NCBI RefSeq assembly: GCF_014197245.1
Contig: NZ_JACIFF010000005.1
Location: forward strand, 124,001 to 188,000
Origin: Neolewinella aquimaris
GTDB lineage: Bacteria > Bacteroidota > Bacteroidia > Chitinophagales > Saprospiraceae
Direction: 5' to 3'
DNA length: 64,000 nt
Shown here: in pieces, positions 36,210-45,596 of the stretch
How the letters are laid out: every line of letters begins with the position of its first letter
Position numbering within the stretch: the stretch's first letter is position 1
The notes under the pieces: generated by a model
The model's database searches: none
The model's input: the letters and a program-made list of their open reading frames with translations, nothing else
Told to the model about the DNA's origin: nothing
Made by a program: the position numbers and the translations under genes

Positions 36210-36917
36210 ATGCTAGAGAATTTCAGTGAGATCAAGGTAGAAAGTCCGGTGGACGTCATCATCCGTCAGGTGCGGGCACTGATTACTTCGGGGCAGCTTG
36301 CTCCCGGCGATAAGCTACCTGCAGAACGGAAGATGGCCGAGCGCCTCGGCGTGAGCCGTGGCCACGTTCGGGATGCGTTACAGAAACTGGAGTTTTACGG
36401 TATCCTCCGCACCCTCCCCCAGAGTGGGACGGTAGTAGCGGGAATGGGCATTGCCGCCCTCGAAGGGTTGATCACCGATGTACTCCAACTGGAGGAAAGA
36501 GATTTTGCCTCTCTAGTGGAAACGCGTGTCATGCTTGAGGTGCAGTGCGTAAAGCTTGCCGCCGAACGCCGTACTGCGGATGATTTGGTGCAGATCGAGC
36601 TGGCCCTAGCTGCCTACGAGGAACAAATTCGCGCCGGTAAACCAGCGGTAGAAGAGGACCTCCTGTTCCACCTTAGCATCGCCGATGCCAGCAAGAATGG
36701 TGTACTAAAGTCACTGATGATGATCATCACCCCCGACATCATCAACAGCTACGTCAAGTATCGGGTGTGTGACGGGCCAACCGAGCTCAAAGCGCACCAC
36801 GAACACGAAGAAATACTTAGCCACATCCGCAATCAGGATGCGGCAGCAGTTGCAGTCGCAATGCGACGACACCTGGAAGATGTATCCCGGTTCAGTCAAA
36901 CCATGCGCGATGTTTAA
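36210..36917 (+). CDS. GntR/FadR-family transcriptional regulator of the alginate locus
   Basis: A 235-residue regulator with an N-terminal winged helix (about 10-75; PGDKLPAERKMAERLGVSRGHVRDALQKLEFYGIL) and a C-terminal FCD ligand-binding domain (about 90-225) with helical blocks and metal-binding histidine candidates (DLLFHLSIADAS, HHEHEEIL). FCD regulators usually bind small acids such as uronates or KDG. It is preceded by its own operator pair and followed 180 bp downstream by the alginate SusC gene. Likely role: a repressor of the alginate operon and of the second susCD arm, released by an intermediate such as KDG or DEH. This is inferred from operators and context. Confidence 0.88.
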   Translation: MLENFSEIKVESPVDVIIRQVRALITSGQLAPGDKLPAERKMAERLGVSRGHVRDALQKLEFYGILRTLPQSGTVVAGMGIAALEGLITDVLQLEERDFASLVETRVMLEVQCVKLAAERRTADDLVQIELALAAYEEQIRAGKPAVEEDLLFHLSIADASKNGVLKSLMMIITPDIINSYVKYRVCDGPTELKAHHEHEEILSHIRNQDAAAVAVAMRRHLEDVSRFSQTMRDV

Positions 36918-37028
36918 TTAAAGATTCGATCATCCAATTAGGCCGTACCCCGGCAATCTTCACAACATAGCGGCAATCGACCAGCGCACTTCCTAGGAAT
37001 GCCCGGTCAGTGGTTTGCCCGCCTCTAA

Positions 37029-37045
37029 CCGCCCGCACCGGGCGG
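37029..37045. terminator. Possible hairpin CCGCCCG-CAC-CGGGCGG
   Basis: A perfect 7-bp stem with a 3-nt loop lies between the regulator and SusC. No T-run follows, so it may attenuate transcription or act as an mRNA-stability element rather than a full terminator. Confidence 0.35.
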
Positions 37046-37097
37046 AACGGTAGCGGTTTGCCCTTACGCTTCTAGTCTTCATGCAAATTAATCAACA

Positions 37098-40000
37098 ATG
37101 AAAGTATTCCCGATTGGCGCGCGGCTCAGCCGTACACTGCTGCTCCTGGCCGCCCTGCTGCCGATCTTCCTTTCCGCGGCTGCCACAGACTTCCAGCGGG
37201 TCGTAGGCATCGTCAGCGACGCAGATACCGGAGAACCCCTCATCGGGGTGACCGTAATGAAGGAAGGCACCACCTCCGGTACCGTTACCGACCTGGACGG
37301 GCGCTACGAAATCGACGCCGAGCCCTCCGACAACCTGATCTTCTCCTATACGGGTATGGCCACACAGATCATTCCGGTCAAGGGGCAAACGACCATCAAC
37401 ATTACCCTGGCCGCCGATGCGGAACTACTCGATGAAGTTGTAGTTGTCGGCTACGGTAAACAGAAAAAATCTCACCTGACGGGCGCCGTATCCGGGGTCA
37501 AGAATGAGAAGCTCGACCAAATCCCCATCTCCCGCGTCGACGATGCGCTGGTGGGACAGGTAGCCGGCCTGAACATCCAGTCGACCAACCCGGCCGCCGG
37601 TGAGGCACCCAGTATCCGCGTGCGGGGACAGGGATCCATCTCCTTCGATTCCAATCCGCTGATCGTGGTCGACGGTATCGTCGTCGGCACCGATGCCGAT
37701 TACCTGGCGAGCATGGATATGAATAACGTAGAGTCGATCGAGGTACTGAAGGACGCGGCCTCTTCCGCCATCTACGGTTCCCGGGGTGCCAACGGCATCA
37801 TCATGATCACCACCAAGGAAGGACGCGAGGGCCCCACCCAGTTCTCCTACGACGCCTTCGTAGGTTACAAGGACGTACCGACCAACGACGTACTCACCTC
37901 CCCATCCGCCTGGGCCGACTACACCCGCGCCAACAACAACGGTGAGCTGCCCGATAAGCTGCAGTACATCGAGCGCCTCGGCACCTACACCAACTGGGAG
38001 GAGGTAATGTTCAACGGCGGCATGATCAATAGCCACTCCCTGAGTGCCCGCGGCGGAACGGCCAATACCAAGTTCCGTACTTCCGTCAGCTACCTCAAGG
38101 ACGAGGGCGTCTTGCTCACCGACAGCTACAGCAAACTTAACTTCAGCTTGAACCTGGATACCAAGGTCAGCGACCGCATCGACTTCGGCGTCCGGCTGAA
38201 TCCCTCCTACACCAAGCAACGGGAATTCCCGATCGGCGTCCACGACGCCATCCGCCAGCAGCCCTGGCTCCCCCTCTACCTGGACGAGGACAACATCCAG
38301 TACGTCAACCGCTTCCGGGAAAACGGACGGTGGGCCGACGCCCAGATCGGTGACTACGCCATGGAGCGGATGTTTGACGACTACGACCTGGATGCCGGAC
38401 GGCCCAGTGAGGGCAGCGGTACCGACATCAGCGGCACCTCCAACGCCAGCGCCCTGGCCAAAGTGCTCGAACGCCGGCGGCAACGGACGCAAACCAAGGT
38501 GTTCGCCAATACTTACCTGAATTTCCACTTCAACGACGACCTCTACTTCAAGCAGTCGATCGGCGGCGACGTGCGCTTCACCGAACGTACCCGGTGGGCG
38601 GGTGTCATGGCCTCCCGCAACGGAGCCTCGGATACCGAATCGACGCTATCGAATGCCACCCAGTACCACATTATCTCGGAGAGCACGCTGAACTGGGACA
38701 AGGACTTCGGCCAGCACAGCATCAACGCCGTCGGTGGATTCGCCTACGAACGTTGGGACCGCGACTACAGCAGCATCGAAGCGGCCGGCTTCGACTTCGA
38801 TTTCATCGAGACCATCCCCGCCGCTAACCTGGTCGGTGGTTCCTCGAGTAGCGCTCAGGAAGTACTTATTTCCTACCTGTCCCGGATCAACTACTCCTTT
38901 GCCGACCGCTACCTGCTGTCCATCTCGGCCCGTACCGACGGCAGCTCCAAATTCGGTCCCCAGAACAAATTCGGCTTCTTCCCCGCCGCATCCGTGGGCT
39001 GGCGGGTGTCCCAGGAGAATTTCCTGAGCAGCAACCGCTTCATCGACGAGCTCAAGCTGCGGTTCAGCTACGGCATCAGCGGCAGCAACTCCGGCATTGG
39101 CGAATACGACTACATCGGCCTGATTGAGCCCGTCGGTGCGGTACTCGGCGGTGGGGTCACCGGCTTCAACCCGACCAACATCTCGAACTCGGAACTGCGG
39201 TGGGAAAAACTGCGGGAACTCAACCCCGGTATCGACGTGTCGATCCTCGACGGTCGCTTCAGCGGATCGTTCGACTTCTACATCCGGCGGAGTGAGGACC
39301 TGCTGCTCGGACTGCCCATCCCCTCGGTTACCGGCTTCTCCACCGCCCTCGTAAATAAGGGAGAGGTAGAGAATAAGGGCTTCGAACTGGAACTTACCTC
39401 CAACAACTACTCGACCGGGAACTTCTCCTGGACCACCGGCGTGATCCTCAGCCGGAATAAGAACACCCTGATCGACTTCGCCGGTGCCAGCGGACTCATC
39501 AGCATCGTCGACGACAAGCGGCCCGCAGAGTGGATCGCACAGGAGGGCAATCCCATCTCCAGCTTCTACGGTTACGTAGTGGAGAAGGAGATCGAACTCG
39601 GATTCCTCAAAAATCCCTTCTTCCCCATCAACGGGCAGTCGCAGGATATCTACGTCAAGGACCTGAACGGCGACGGCCTCATCGATACCGACGACCGTAC
39701 CATCCTCGGCTCTCCCTATCCGGACCTCATCTGGAGCGTTAACAACACCTTCCGTCTCGGAAATTTTGACGCCTCCTTTATGTTTCAGGGCAGCCACGGT
39801 GCCGAGGTGCGCAACATCTCCAGCCAGTACATCAACAACGAGTTCTCCAGCAACCAGGACTACACCTCCGAGTTCCCCGACGCCGGCCAGGTGGTCGAGC
39901 GGATCTTCACCACCGACGACATTCAGGATGCCTCCTACGTCGCCCTGCGCAACCTGAACATTGGCTTTACGCTGCCCTCCGGTATCCTTGACCGGGTCGG

Positions 40001-40184
40001 TATCCGCAAACTGCGGGTGTACGCCGGAGCCCAGAACCTTCTTTACATCATGTCCGACGACTACGTAGGCTACAACCCCGAGGGCATCGACCAGGGATTG
40101 GACAGTCCACTCACTTACGGTTACCAGCGCGGACCGGCACCCATTTACCGCACGGTTTCGGCGGGCCTTAACCTATCCTTCTAA
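37098..40184 (+). CDS. SusC-family TonB-dependent transporter of the alginate operon
   Basis: A 1028-residue outer-membrane transporter, probably importing alginate oligosaccharides. It has a signal peptide, a carboxypeptidase-like domain (about 33-110; GEPLIGVTVMKEGTTSGTVT), the TonB-box-like DEVVVVGYGKQKKSHLTGAV, a plug (VRGQGSISFDSNPLIVVDGI; IYGSRGANGIIMITT) and a barrel ending in TVSAGLNLSF. It shares the SH.TGA and SRVDDAL.G..AG segments with the second SusC at 53391, consistent with a common type of substrate. SusD follows after 10 bp. Confidence 0.94.
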   Translation: MKVFPIGARLSRTLLLLAALLPIFLSAAATDFQRVVGIVSDADTGEPLIGVTVMKEGTTSGTVTDLDGRYEIDAEPSDNLIFSYTGMATQIIPVKGQTTINITLAADAELLDEVVVVGYGKQKKSHLTGAVSGVKNEKLDQIPISRVDDALVGQVAGLNIQSTNPAAGEAPSIRVRGQGSISFDSNPLIVVDGIVVGTDADYLASMDMNNVESIEVLKDAASSAIYGSRGANGIIMITTKEGREGPTQFSYDAFVGYKDVPTNDVLTSPSAWADYTRANNNGELPDKLQYIERLGTYTNWEEVMFNGGMINSHSLSARGGTANTKFRTSVSYLKDEGVLLTDSYSKLNFSLNLDTKVSDRIDFGVRLNPSYTKQREFPIGVHDAIRQQPWLPLYLDEDNIQYVNRFRENGRWADAQIGDYAMERMFDDYDLDAGRPSEGSGTDISGTSNASALAKVLERRRQRTQTKVFANTYLNFHFNDDLYFKQSIGGDVRFTERTRWAGVMASRNGASDTESTLSNATQYHIISESTLNWDKDFGQHSINAVGGFAYERWDRDYSSIEAAGFDFDFIETIPAANLVGGSSSSAQEVLISYLSRINYSFADRYLLSISARTDGSSKFGPQNKFGFFPAASVGWRVSQENFLSSNRFIDELKLRFSYGISGSNSGIGEYDYIGLIEPVGAVLGGGVTGFNPTNISNSELRWEKLRELNPGIDVSILDGRFSGSFDFYIRRSEDLLLGLPIPSVTGFSTALVNKGEVENKGFELELTSNNYSTGNFSWTTGVILSRNKNTLIDFAGASGLISIVDDKRPAEWIAQEGNPISSFYGYVVEKEIELGFLKNPFFPINGQSQDIYVKDLNGDGLIDTDDRTILGSPYPDLIWSVNNTFRLGNFDASFMFQGSHGAEVRNISSQYINNEFSSNQDYTSEFPDAGQVVERIFTTDDIQDASYVALRNLNIGFTLPSGILDRVGIRKLRVYAGAQNLLYIMSDDYVGYNPEGIDQGLDSPLTYGYQRGPAPIYRTVSAGLNLSF

Positions 40185-40194
40185 ACAGACGATC

Positions 40195-41565
40195 ATGAAA
40201 ACGAGCACCGTACTATCCCTTTTCGGGCTGATCCTGCTGGGCCTAACGAGTTGCAGCGAAGAGAACCTGAACCTCCGTCCCCTCTCCGAGATCGGCGACA
40301 ACGCCTTCTACACCAATGCGGAAGAAGTCGAGGGCGGCGTGATCGCCATCTACGACGGCCTGCAACAAATACCCATTCGGGAGTTCGCGCTGACCGAGAT
40401 GCGCTCCGACAATACCCGCACCAAATCGCGGGAGGGCGACTGGGCCCAGTTCGAGTCCTTCGACGTAAAACCCACCAATACGGCAATCGGACTGTACTGG
40501 GAGGCCAACTACAACGCCATCTTCCGCGCCAACCGGGTACTCGCTAACCTGGAAGTAGTGAACGACACCGAAATCAGAAGCCAGTTTGAGGGAGAAGCCC
40601 GCTTCGCCCGCGCCCTGGCCCACTTCAACCTCGTACGGGCCTTCGGGGGCGTACCGATCCTGGACCGGGTAATTATCCAGACCGACACCGAATATTTTGC
40701 CCAGAGCAGCCCCGAGGAAGTTCTGGCCTTCGTCCGCGAAGATCTCGAAATGGCCGCCACCAAACTGGCCGCCAAGGGGAAGTACGGGTTCGGCCGCGCC
40801 ACCAGCGGAGCCGCCCGGGCCCTACTCGGTAAAGTGCTGCTGACTCAGGGCAATCACGCCGAAGCAAAGACGGTACTGGAACAGGTGATTGCCAGCGACA
40901 GCTACCGCCTCCTGAACGACTACCGCGCCGTCTTCTACAATGAAGGCAACGACGAGATCCTGTTCTCCATCAATTACCTGGACGACGACAGCAACGAAAG
41001 CCAAGACTACTCCTTCGAATTCACCGCCGGCGGGCGGGTGAGCGGACTGAATTTCCCGACGGACGATTTCCGTGCCGCCGTTAGCCCGGAAGACAGTACC
41101 CGTGCTGCGGTCCTCTTTAATCCCAGCGCTCCGGCCGAAGTCGGCAAGTTCATCACCCAATCGGCCGACGGACGCCTGGCCGGCAACGACTGGATCGTGA
41201 TTCGCTACGCCGACGTACTCTTACTGTACGCCGAAGCGATCCTGGCGGGGGCACAATCGACGCAGAGCCTGGAAGCCATTCGCGCTTACAACCAAGTTCG
41301 CGCCCGCGCCGGATTGTCGACCCTGGCGGTTGACGGCAGCGCTACGCTGACGAAGGAAGCCCTTCTCTACGAACGCCGGATCGAGTTGGCCTTCGAGGAC
41401 CACCGCTTTTACGACCTGGTCCGCTTCGGAGAGGCCGAGCGCATCCTCGGTGCCTTCGCGGCCGCCAATGGCGAATCCTTTACTCCCAATGACCTTATCC
41501 TCCCAATTCCCCAGGGCGAAGTGAATGTAAGCCAGGGTCTTCTCACCCAGAATCCCGGCTACTAA
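40195..41565 (+). CDS. SusD-family alginate-oligosaccharide-binding lipoprotein
   Basis: A 456-residue lipoprotein (lipobox LLGLTSCSEE around Cys20) of the SusD/RagB family: NLNLRPLSEIGDNAFYTNAEE near the N terminus, GEARFARALAHFNLVRAFGGVPI near 140, and ERRIELAFEDHRFYDLVRFGEAE near 395. It would form a lid on the preceding SusC. It is part of a tight operon, with 6 bp to the next gene. Confidence 0.93.
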   Translation: MKTSTVLSLFGLILLGLTSCSEENLNLRPLSEIGDNAFYTNAEEVEGGVIAIYDGLQQIPIREFALTEMRSDNTRTKSREGDWAQFESFDVKPTNTAIGLYWEANYNAIFRANRVLANLEVVNDTEIRSQFEGEARFARALAHFNLVRAFGGVPILDRVIIQTDTEYFAQSSPEEVLAFVREDLEMAATKLAAKGKYGFGRATSGAARALLGKVLLTQGNHAEAKTVLEQVIASDSYRLLNDYRAVFYNEGNDEILFSINYLDDDSNESQDYSFEFTAGGRVSGLNFPTDDFRAAVSPEDSTRAAVLFNPSAPAEVGKFITQSADGRLAGNDWIVIRYADVLLLYAEAILAGAQSTQSLEAIRAYNQVRARAGLSTLAVDGSATLTKEALLYERRIELAFEDHRFYDLVRFGEAERILGAFAAANGESFTPNDLILPIPQGEVNVSQGLLTQNPGY

Positions 41566-41571
41566 ATCCAA

Positions 41572-42393
41572 ATGATCATGCACTATTCAGCTTATTTCTT
41601 TGCGGGGCTCCTGCTCCTCTTCTTTTCCTCCGCCTGCGACAACCTCGAACTCCCCGGTGTGGGTGAACTGGAAGACCTGACCCCGCCCGCGGCCGATTTT
41701 GCCGCGACACCGAGTGAATCCGCCTACCGCGAGATCAGCTTCAGCAACCGCTCCATCAGTGCCACGGATTTTCAGTGGGACTTCGGCGACGGCGCCACCT
41801 CCACCGAAGCCGATCCGACCCATACTTATGCCGCCGACGGCGAGTACATCGTTACCCTTACGGCTACCGATAAGCTCAACGCGACGGACCAGACCTCCCA
41901 ACCAATCTCCATCGTAGAACCCGTGATCGTATTCACCCCCGAGATCATGAATCCGGGATTTGACGTGGAGGGCGAAGACAGTTACCGCGACCACTGGCGC
42001 AACGGCGACCTGGGCGGTACGATCCAGATCACCAGCAGCCCGGTACACGACGGAGAGAAAGCCGCGAAACTCCCCTCCGACGGAAGCCGCATCGGCTACC
42101 AGCTGATCAAGGTGGAGGCGAATAAGGAGTACACCGTTTCTTTTTACTACACCCTAAAAACCTCACCGGAGGGTAGCCTTACCGTAGCCATCCTGACCAG
42201 CGGAGTGGACGACCCCGAGGACGTCGGTGCCGGCACCCTGGCGTCGGTGACGGTGAACGACCAGTCTTCGGCATCCGACTACGTGCTGGCGTCGGTTACT
42301 TTCGAATCCGGCGACAACACGGAAGTGGCCATCTTCTTCAGCAATACCGGCGCGGAAGGACGGGTCGATAGTTTCACCATCGTTGAAAACTAA
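41572..42393 (+). CDS. PKD-domain surface lipoprotein with C-terminal jelly-roll domain
   Basis: A 273-residue lipoprotein (LLLLFFSSACDN). Residues about 40-110 form a PKD domain with the signature FQWDFGDGATSTEADPTHTY. Residues about 118-273 look like a carbohydrate-binding jelly roll (NPGFDVEGEDSYRDHWRNGD; KAAKLPSDG; a final RVDSFTIVEN). Its place between SusD and the lyases is that of a surface glycan-binding protein, so alginate binding on the outer membrane is likely but inferred. An in-frame ATG two codons downstream could be the real start. The next gene begins 4 bp after its stop. Confidence 0.85.
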   Translation: MIMHYSAYFFAGLLLLFFSSACDNLELPGVGELEDLTPPAADFAATPSESAYREISFSNRSISATDFQWDFGDGATSTEADPTHTYAADGEYIVTLTATDKLNATDQTSQPISIVEPVIVFTPEIMNPGFDVEGEDSYRDHWRNGDLGGTIQITSSPVHDGEKAAKLPSDGSRIGYQLIKVEANKEYTVSFYYTLKTSPEGSLTVAILTSGVDDPEDVGAGTLASVTVNDQSSASDYVLASVTFESGDNTEVAIFFSNTGAEGRVDSFTIVEN

Positions 42394-42397
42394 GCTT

Positions 42398-43273
42398 ATG
42401 TACCGTCACTTTTTCTTCGGTCTCCTTCTCCTCACCGCCCTGCTGGGCTGTGGGGAGAAGACGATTCCCCGGCCAACCGGAGGTAGCGTCGAGCCGGAGT
42501 TGCCACCGACCGCGGCGACCCACGACATCGACCTCAATCACTGGAAGCTCACCCTGCCGGTGGGTGCCCCTACGGAGGTCGAACCCCCGGAGATCCTGAA
42601 GTACGCCGAGCTTGCGGAGGTGAAACCTTACATGTACGACGATACCACCGACGGCTCCCTCGTGTTCTACGCCTCGCCCGGCGCCTCCACGGCCAACTCG
42701 TCGTACTCCCGTTCCGAACTGCGGGAGCAAATGGTACCCGGCAGCAACAACGTAAACTGGACCTTCGAGCAGGGAGGAAAGTTGCGCGGCCGCCTCTCGG
42801 TGCCGGAAGTTTCCCGCGATGAAGCCGGCAAACCCCACCGGGTGATCGTCATGCAAATTCACGGCCGCCTCACCAACGAGCAACGCGACCTGATCGGGGA
42901 GGACGACAACAACGCCCCGCCCATCATGAAGGTCTACTGGCAGGATGGAAAGGTGCGCCTGAAAAGTAAGTACCTTAAAAATCCGGACGCCACCTACGAA
43001 GAACTACTCCACACCAGTGCCTGGGGAGACGACGAAGGCTACACCTTTCCCGAAGCGGTCGGCACCGAACCCTTTACCCTGGAGATCGTAGCCGACGGCA
43101 CCGGAATGCGGGTAAGCCTGAACGACAAGGAGACCCACACCTACAGCGGGCCTGACATGGAAAAATGGGGCGTTTTTGAGAATTACTTTAAGGCGGGCAA
43201 CTACCTGCAGGCGAAGGATTCCGCCGCGTTTGCCCGCGTCAAATATTATGAACTAGAAGTAAGTCACCAATGA
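42398..43273 (+). CDS. Alginate lyase, polysaccharide lyase family 7 (lipoprotein)
   Basis: A 291-residue lipoprotein with the three PL7 hallmarks: RSELR (105-109), QIH (153-155) and YFKAGNYLQ (about 263-271). Together they form the beta-jelly-roll cleft that beta-eliminates alginate, giving oligomers with an unsaturated non-reducing end. The lipobox is LTALLGCGEK (Cys18). It is probably an outer-membrane endolyase making the first cuts. The ATG at 42398 was chosen; an in-frame TTG 15 nt upstream overlaps the previous gene. Its TGA overlaps the ATG of the PL6 gene (ATGA), indicating translational coupling. Confidence 0.94.
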   Translation: MYRHFFFGLLLLTALLGCGEKTIPRPTGGSVEPELPPTAATHDIDLNHWKLTLPVGAPTEVEPPEILKYAELAEVKPYMYDDTTDGSLVFYASPGASTANSSYSRSELREQMVPGSNNVNWTFEQGGKLRGRLSVPEVSRDEAGKPHRVIVMQIHGRLTNEQRDLIGEDDNNAPPIMKVYWQDGKVRLKSKYLKNPDATYEELLHTSAWGDDEGYTFPEAVGTEPFTLEIVADGTGMRVSLNDKETHTYSGPDMEKWGVFENYFKAGNYLQAKDSAAFARVKYYELEVSHQ

Positions 43274-45594
43274 TGCACCGCTCCTTCCCCCACTTCACCG
43301 CACCCGCGGCCCCGCCCCGCTGGTTGACCCGCTGCTTCCTGCTGCTTGCGCTTTGCGGATGCGGCATGCCGATTATACAGGCACAGGATCCCGCCGCACT
43401 GGTGGAAGCCATCAAAAAGGCGCAACCCGGCGACGAAATTGTGGTCCCCAACGGAACGTACACCGACCTGGAACTCGACTTCACGGGCAAGGGTACGGCC
43501 GACGCGCCGATCCGGCTGGTGGCCGAGGAAAAGGGAAAAGTATTTCTGGAGGGGCAATCTTACCTGCGGCTGGCGGGGGAGTACCTGATCGTGGAAGGCC
43601 TCGTGTTCCGCAACGGCTTCACGCCCACCAGCGAGGTCATTTCCTTCCGCACGACGAAGGAGGAGCTGTGCAACAACTGCCGGGTGACCGAATGCGTCAT
43701 CGATAACTACAACCCCGTCGAGCGCTACGAAAGCGACTACTGGGTGGGCATCTACGGCCGGAATAACCGCTTCGACCACAACTACCTGACGGGCAAGCGC
43801 AACCAGGGCGTAACCCTGGCCGTGCGCCTCGACGCCGAGGAAAGCCGCGAGAACGGCCACCGCATCGACCACAACTACTTCGGCGAGCGGCCCATCCTGG
43901 GCTCCAACGGTGGCGAAACCCTCCGCATCGGCACCAGTCACTACTCCATGAGCAACTCGAATACGCTGGTGGAAAGCAACTACTTCGACCGTTGCAACGG
44001 GGAGCACGAGATCATCTCCAATAAGTCGGGCGGCAACATCTTCCGCGGCAACACCTTCCACGAATGCCAGGGTACGCTGACCATGCGGCACGGCAACGGT
44101 ACGACGGTCGACGGCAACTTCTTCTTCGGCAACGGCAAACCCAATACCGGCGGCATCCGCATCATCAACGAGCGGCAGCGGGTCGTCAACAACTACCTCG
44201 ACGGCCTCACCGGCTACCGTTTCCGCGGCGCCCTGGTGATCATGAACGGCGTGCCCAACTCGCCCATCAACCGCTACTTCCAGGTGAAGGACTCCGAGGC
44301 GAGCAACAACGTGTTCGTCGACAGCGATCACATCCAACTCGGTGCCGGCAGCGACGAGGAACGCAGCGCCGTACCCGAAAGCACCCTGGTGGCCGACAAC
44401 GTTTTCGTCAACCGCAATCGCGATACCCTCTTCACGGTCTACGACGACATGAGCGGCATCACCTTCCGCAACAACCTGCTGGACGAGAACCTGGTACCGC
44501 TCCAGGAAGAAGGCTTCCGTAAGGAAAAAATTACCCTCACCGATGCCGGTCACGGCGTGATGCTGCCGGAGGGCACGGCAGCCGCCGATAGTGTCCGCGC
44601 GCGGATGGACATCATGGCCACGCCCGAAAATACCGGGGTGACGTGGTACGACTTCCGCGACGAGTCCCAGCACTTCGGAACCGGAAAAACCACGGAGATC
44701 GGACCGGGGGAAAATACCCTCTTCGATGCCGTCGCCCAATCCGCGCCCGGAGACATCATCAAGCTGGCCCCCGGCGAGTACCTGCAGACCAAGGCCATTG
44801 ATCTGCGCCACCCGCTCACCATCGTGGGCGCCGGCGCGGAAAAACCCGTGCTGCTGTTCCAGAAAACCTCCCTCCTCAACATCGAGAACGGCGGAGCACT
44901 GACCCTGCGTGGCGTACGGGTGGACGGCCGCGAGTGCCTCGACCAGCCGCTGAACAGCGTGATCCGGACGAGCCGTTACTCCATGGTCGCTAACTACAAG
45001 CTCTTCATCGAGGACTGCGACTTCACCGATCTCGACATCAACCACAGCTTCAACGTGCTGCGCGTCTTCAAGCACACCTTCGCCGACTCCATTGTAGTGC
45101 GCAACTCCAGCTTCCGTAACGTAAGCGGCAGTGTACTTCCCCTGGACCAGGAGAATGACGACATCGGCATCTACAACGCCGAGAACGTGATCCTCGAAAA
45201 CTGCTTTTTCGACAACATCGGTCAGGCCGCCCTCCACCTCCACCGCGGCGGCAGCGACGAGAGCACCTTCGGCCCCATGCTCACCATCGATCGCTGCACC
45301 TTCGACGAGGTGGGCACCGACGAGAAGTGGAACAAATCCGAAAGCTCGATCAGCCTGCACGGTACCCAGTTCGTGCACATCACCAACAGCGTGTTCGACG
45401 ATTCGGCGCCCGTGCGCCTGCACCTGGTCGTCGGCGAGCCCATCGTCGAAATCGAACATTCCGTCTTTTCCGGAGGCACCGAACTGCTCGATAACGGGGA
45501 GCCCTACCGCACCCACAACCTTCACCTGGGCGTCGACGAACCCATCACTACCTTACCCGACGGCACCCCTGTGGGTACCCAACTCAGCGAATAA
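43270..45594 (+). CDS. Alginate lyase, polysaccharide lyase family 6 (two-domain)
   Basis: A 774-residue protein with a signal or lipoprotein leader (LTRCFLLLALCGCGMP). Residues about 38-440 form a PL6/chondroitinase-B-like right-handed beta-helix starting with ALVEAIKKAQPGDEIVVPNG. Catalytic candidates are the lysine in ISNKSGGNIFRG (about 251) and the arginine in LTMRHGNG (about 272). A second parallel beta-helix (about 480-770) repeats the same opening pattern (LFDAVAQSAPGDIIKLAPGEY), so this is the long, two-domain type. PL6 enzymes prefer MG or G-rich alginate. Start and stop positions show 4-bp overlap upstream and a 2-bp gap downstream. Confidence 0.93.
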   Translation: MMHRSFPHFTAPAAPPRWLTRCFLLLALCGCGMPIIQAQDPAALVEAIKKAQPGDEIVVPNGTYTDLELDFTGKGTADAPIRLVAEEKGKVFLEGQSYLRLAGEYLIVEGLVFRNGFTPTSEVISFRTTKEELCNNCRVTECVIDNYNPVERYESDYWVGIYGRNNRFDHNYLTGKRNQGVTLAVRLDAEESRENGHRIDHNYFGERPILGSNGGETLRIGTSHYSMSNSNTLVESNYFDRCNGEHEIISNKSGGNIFRGNTFHECQGTLTMRHGNGTTVDGNFFFGNGKPNTGGIRIINERQRVVNNYLDGLTGYRFRGALVIMNGVPNSPINRYFQVKDSEASNNVFVDSDHIQLGAGSDEERSAVPESTLVADNVFVNRNRDTLFTVYDDMSGITFRNNLLDENLVPLQEEGFRKEKITLTDAGHGVMLPEGTAAADSVRARMDIMATPENTGVTWYDFRDESQHFGTGKTTEIGPGENTLFDAVAQSAPGDIIKLAPGEYLQTKAIDLRHPLTIVGAGAEKPVLLFQKTSLLNIENGGALTLRGVRVDGRECLDQPLNSVIRTSRYSMVANYKLFIEDCDFTDLDINHSFNVLRVFKHTFADSIVVRNSSFRNVSGSVLPLDQENDDIGIYNAENVILENCFFDNIGQAALHLHRGGSDESTFGPMLTIDRCTFDEVGTDEKWNKSESSISLHGTQFVHITNSVFDDSAPVRLHLVVGEPIVEIEHSVFSGGTELLDNGEPYRTHNLHLGVDEPITTLPDGTPVGTQLSE

Positions 45595-45596
45595 CC

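Noticed and set aside
43264-45525. 753-codon open frame antisense to the PL6 alginate lyase
   Set aside because: It is the mirror of a GC-rich gene with intact PL6 motifs. Its translation is low-complexity Val/Ala/Gly/Asp and matches no family.
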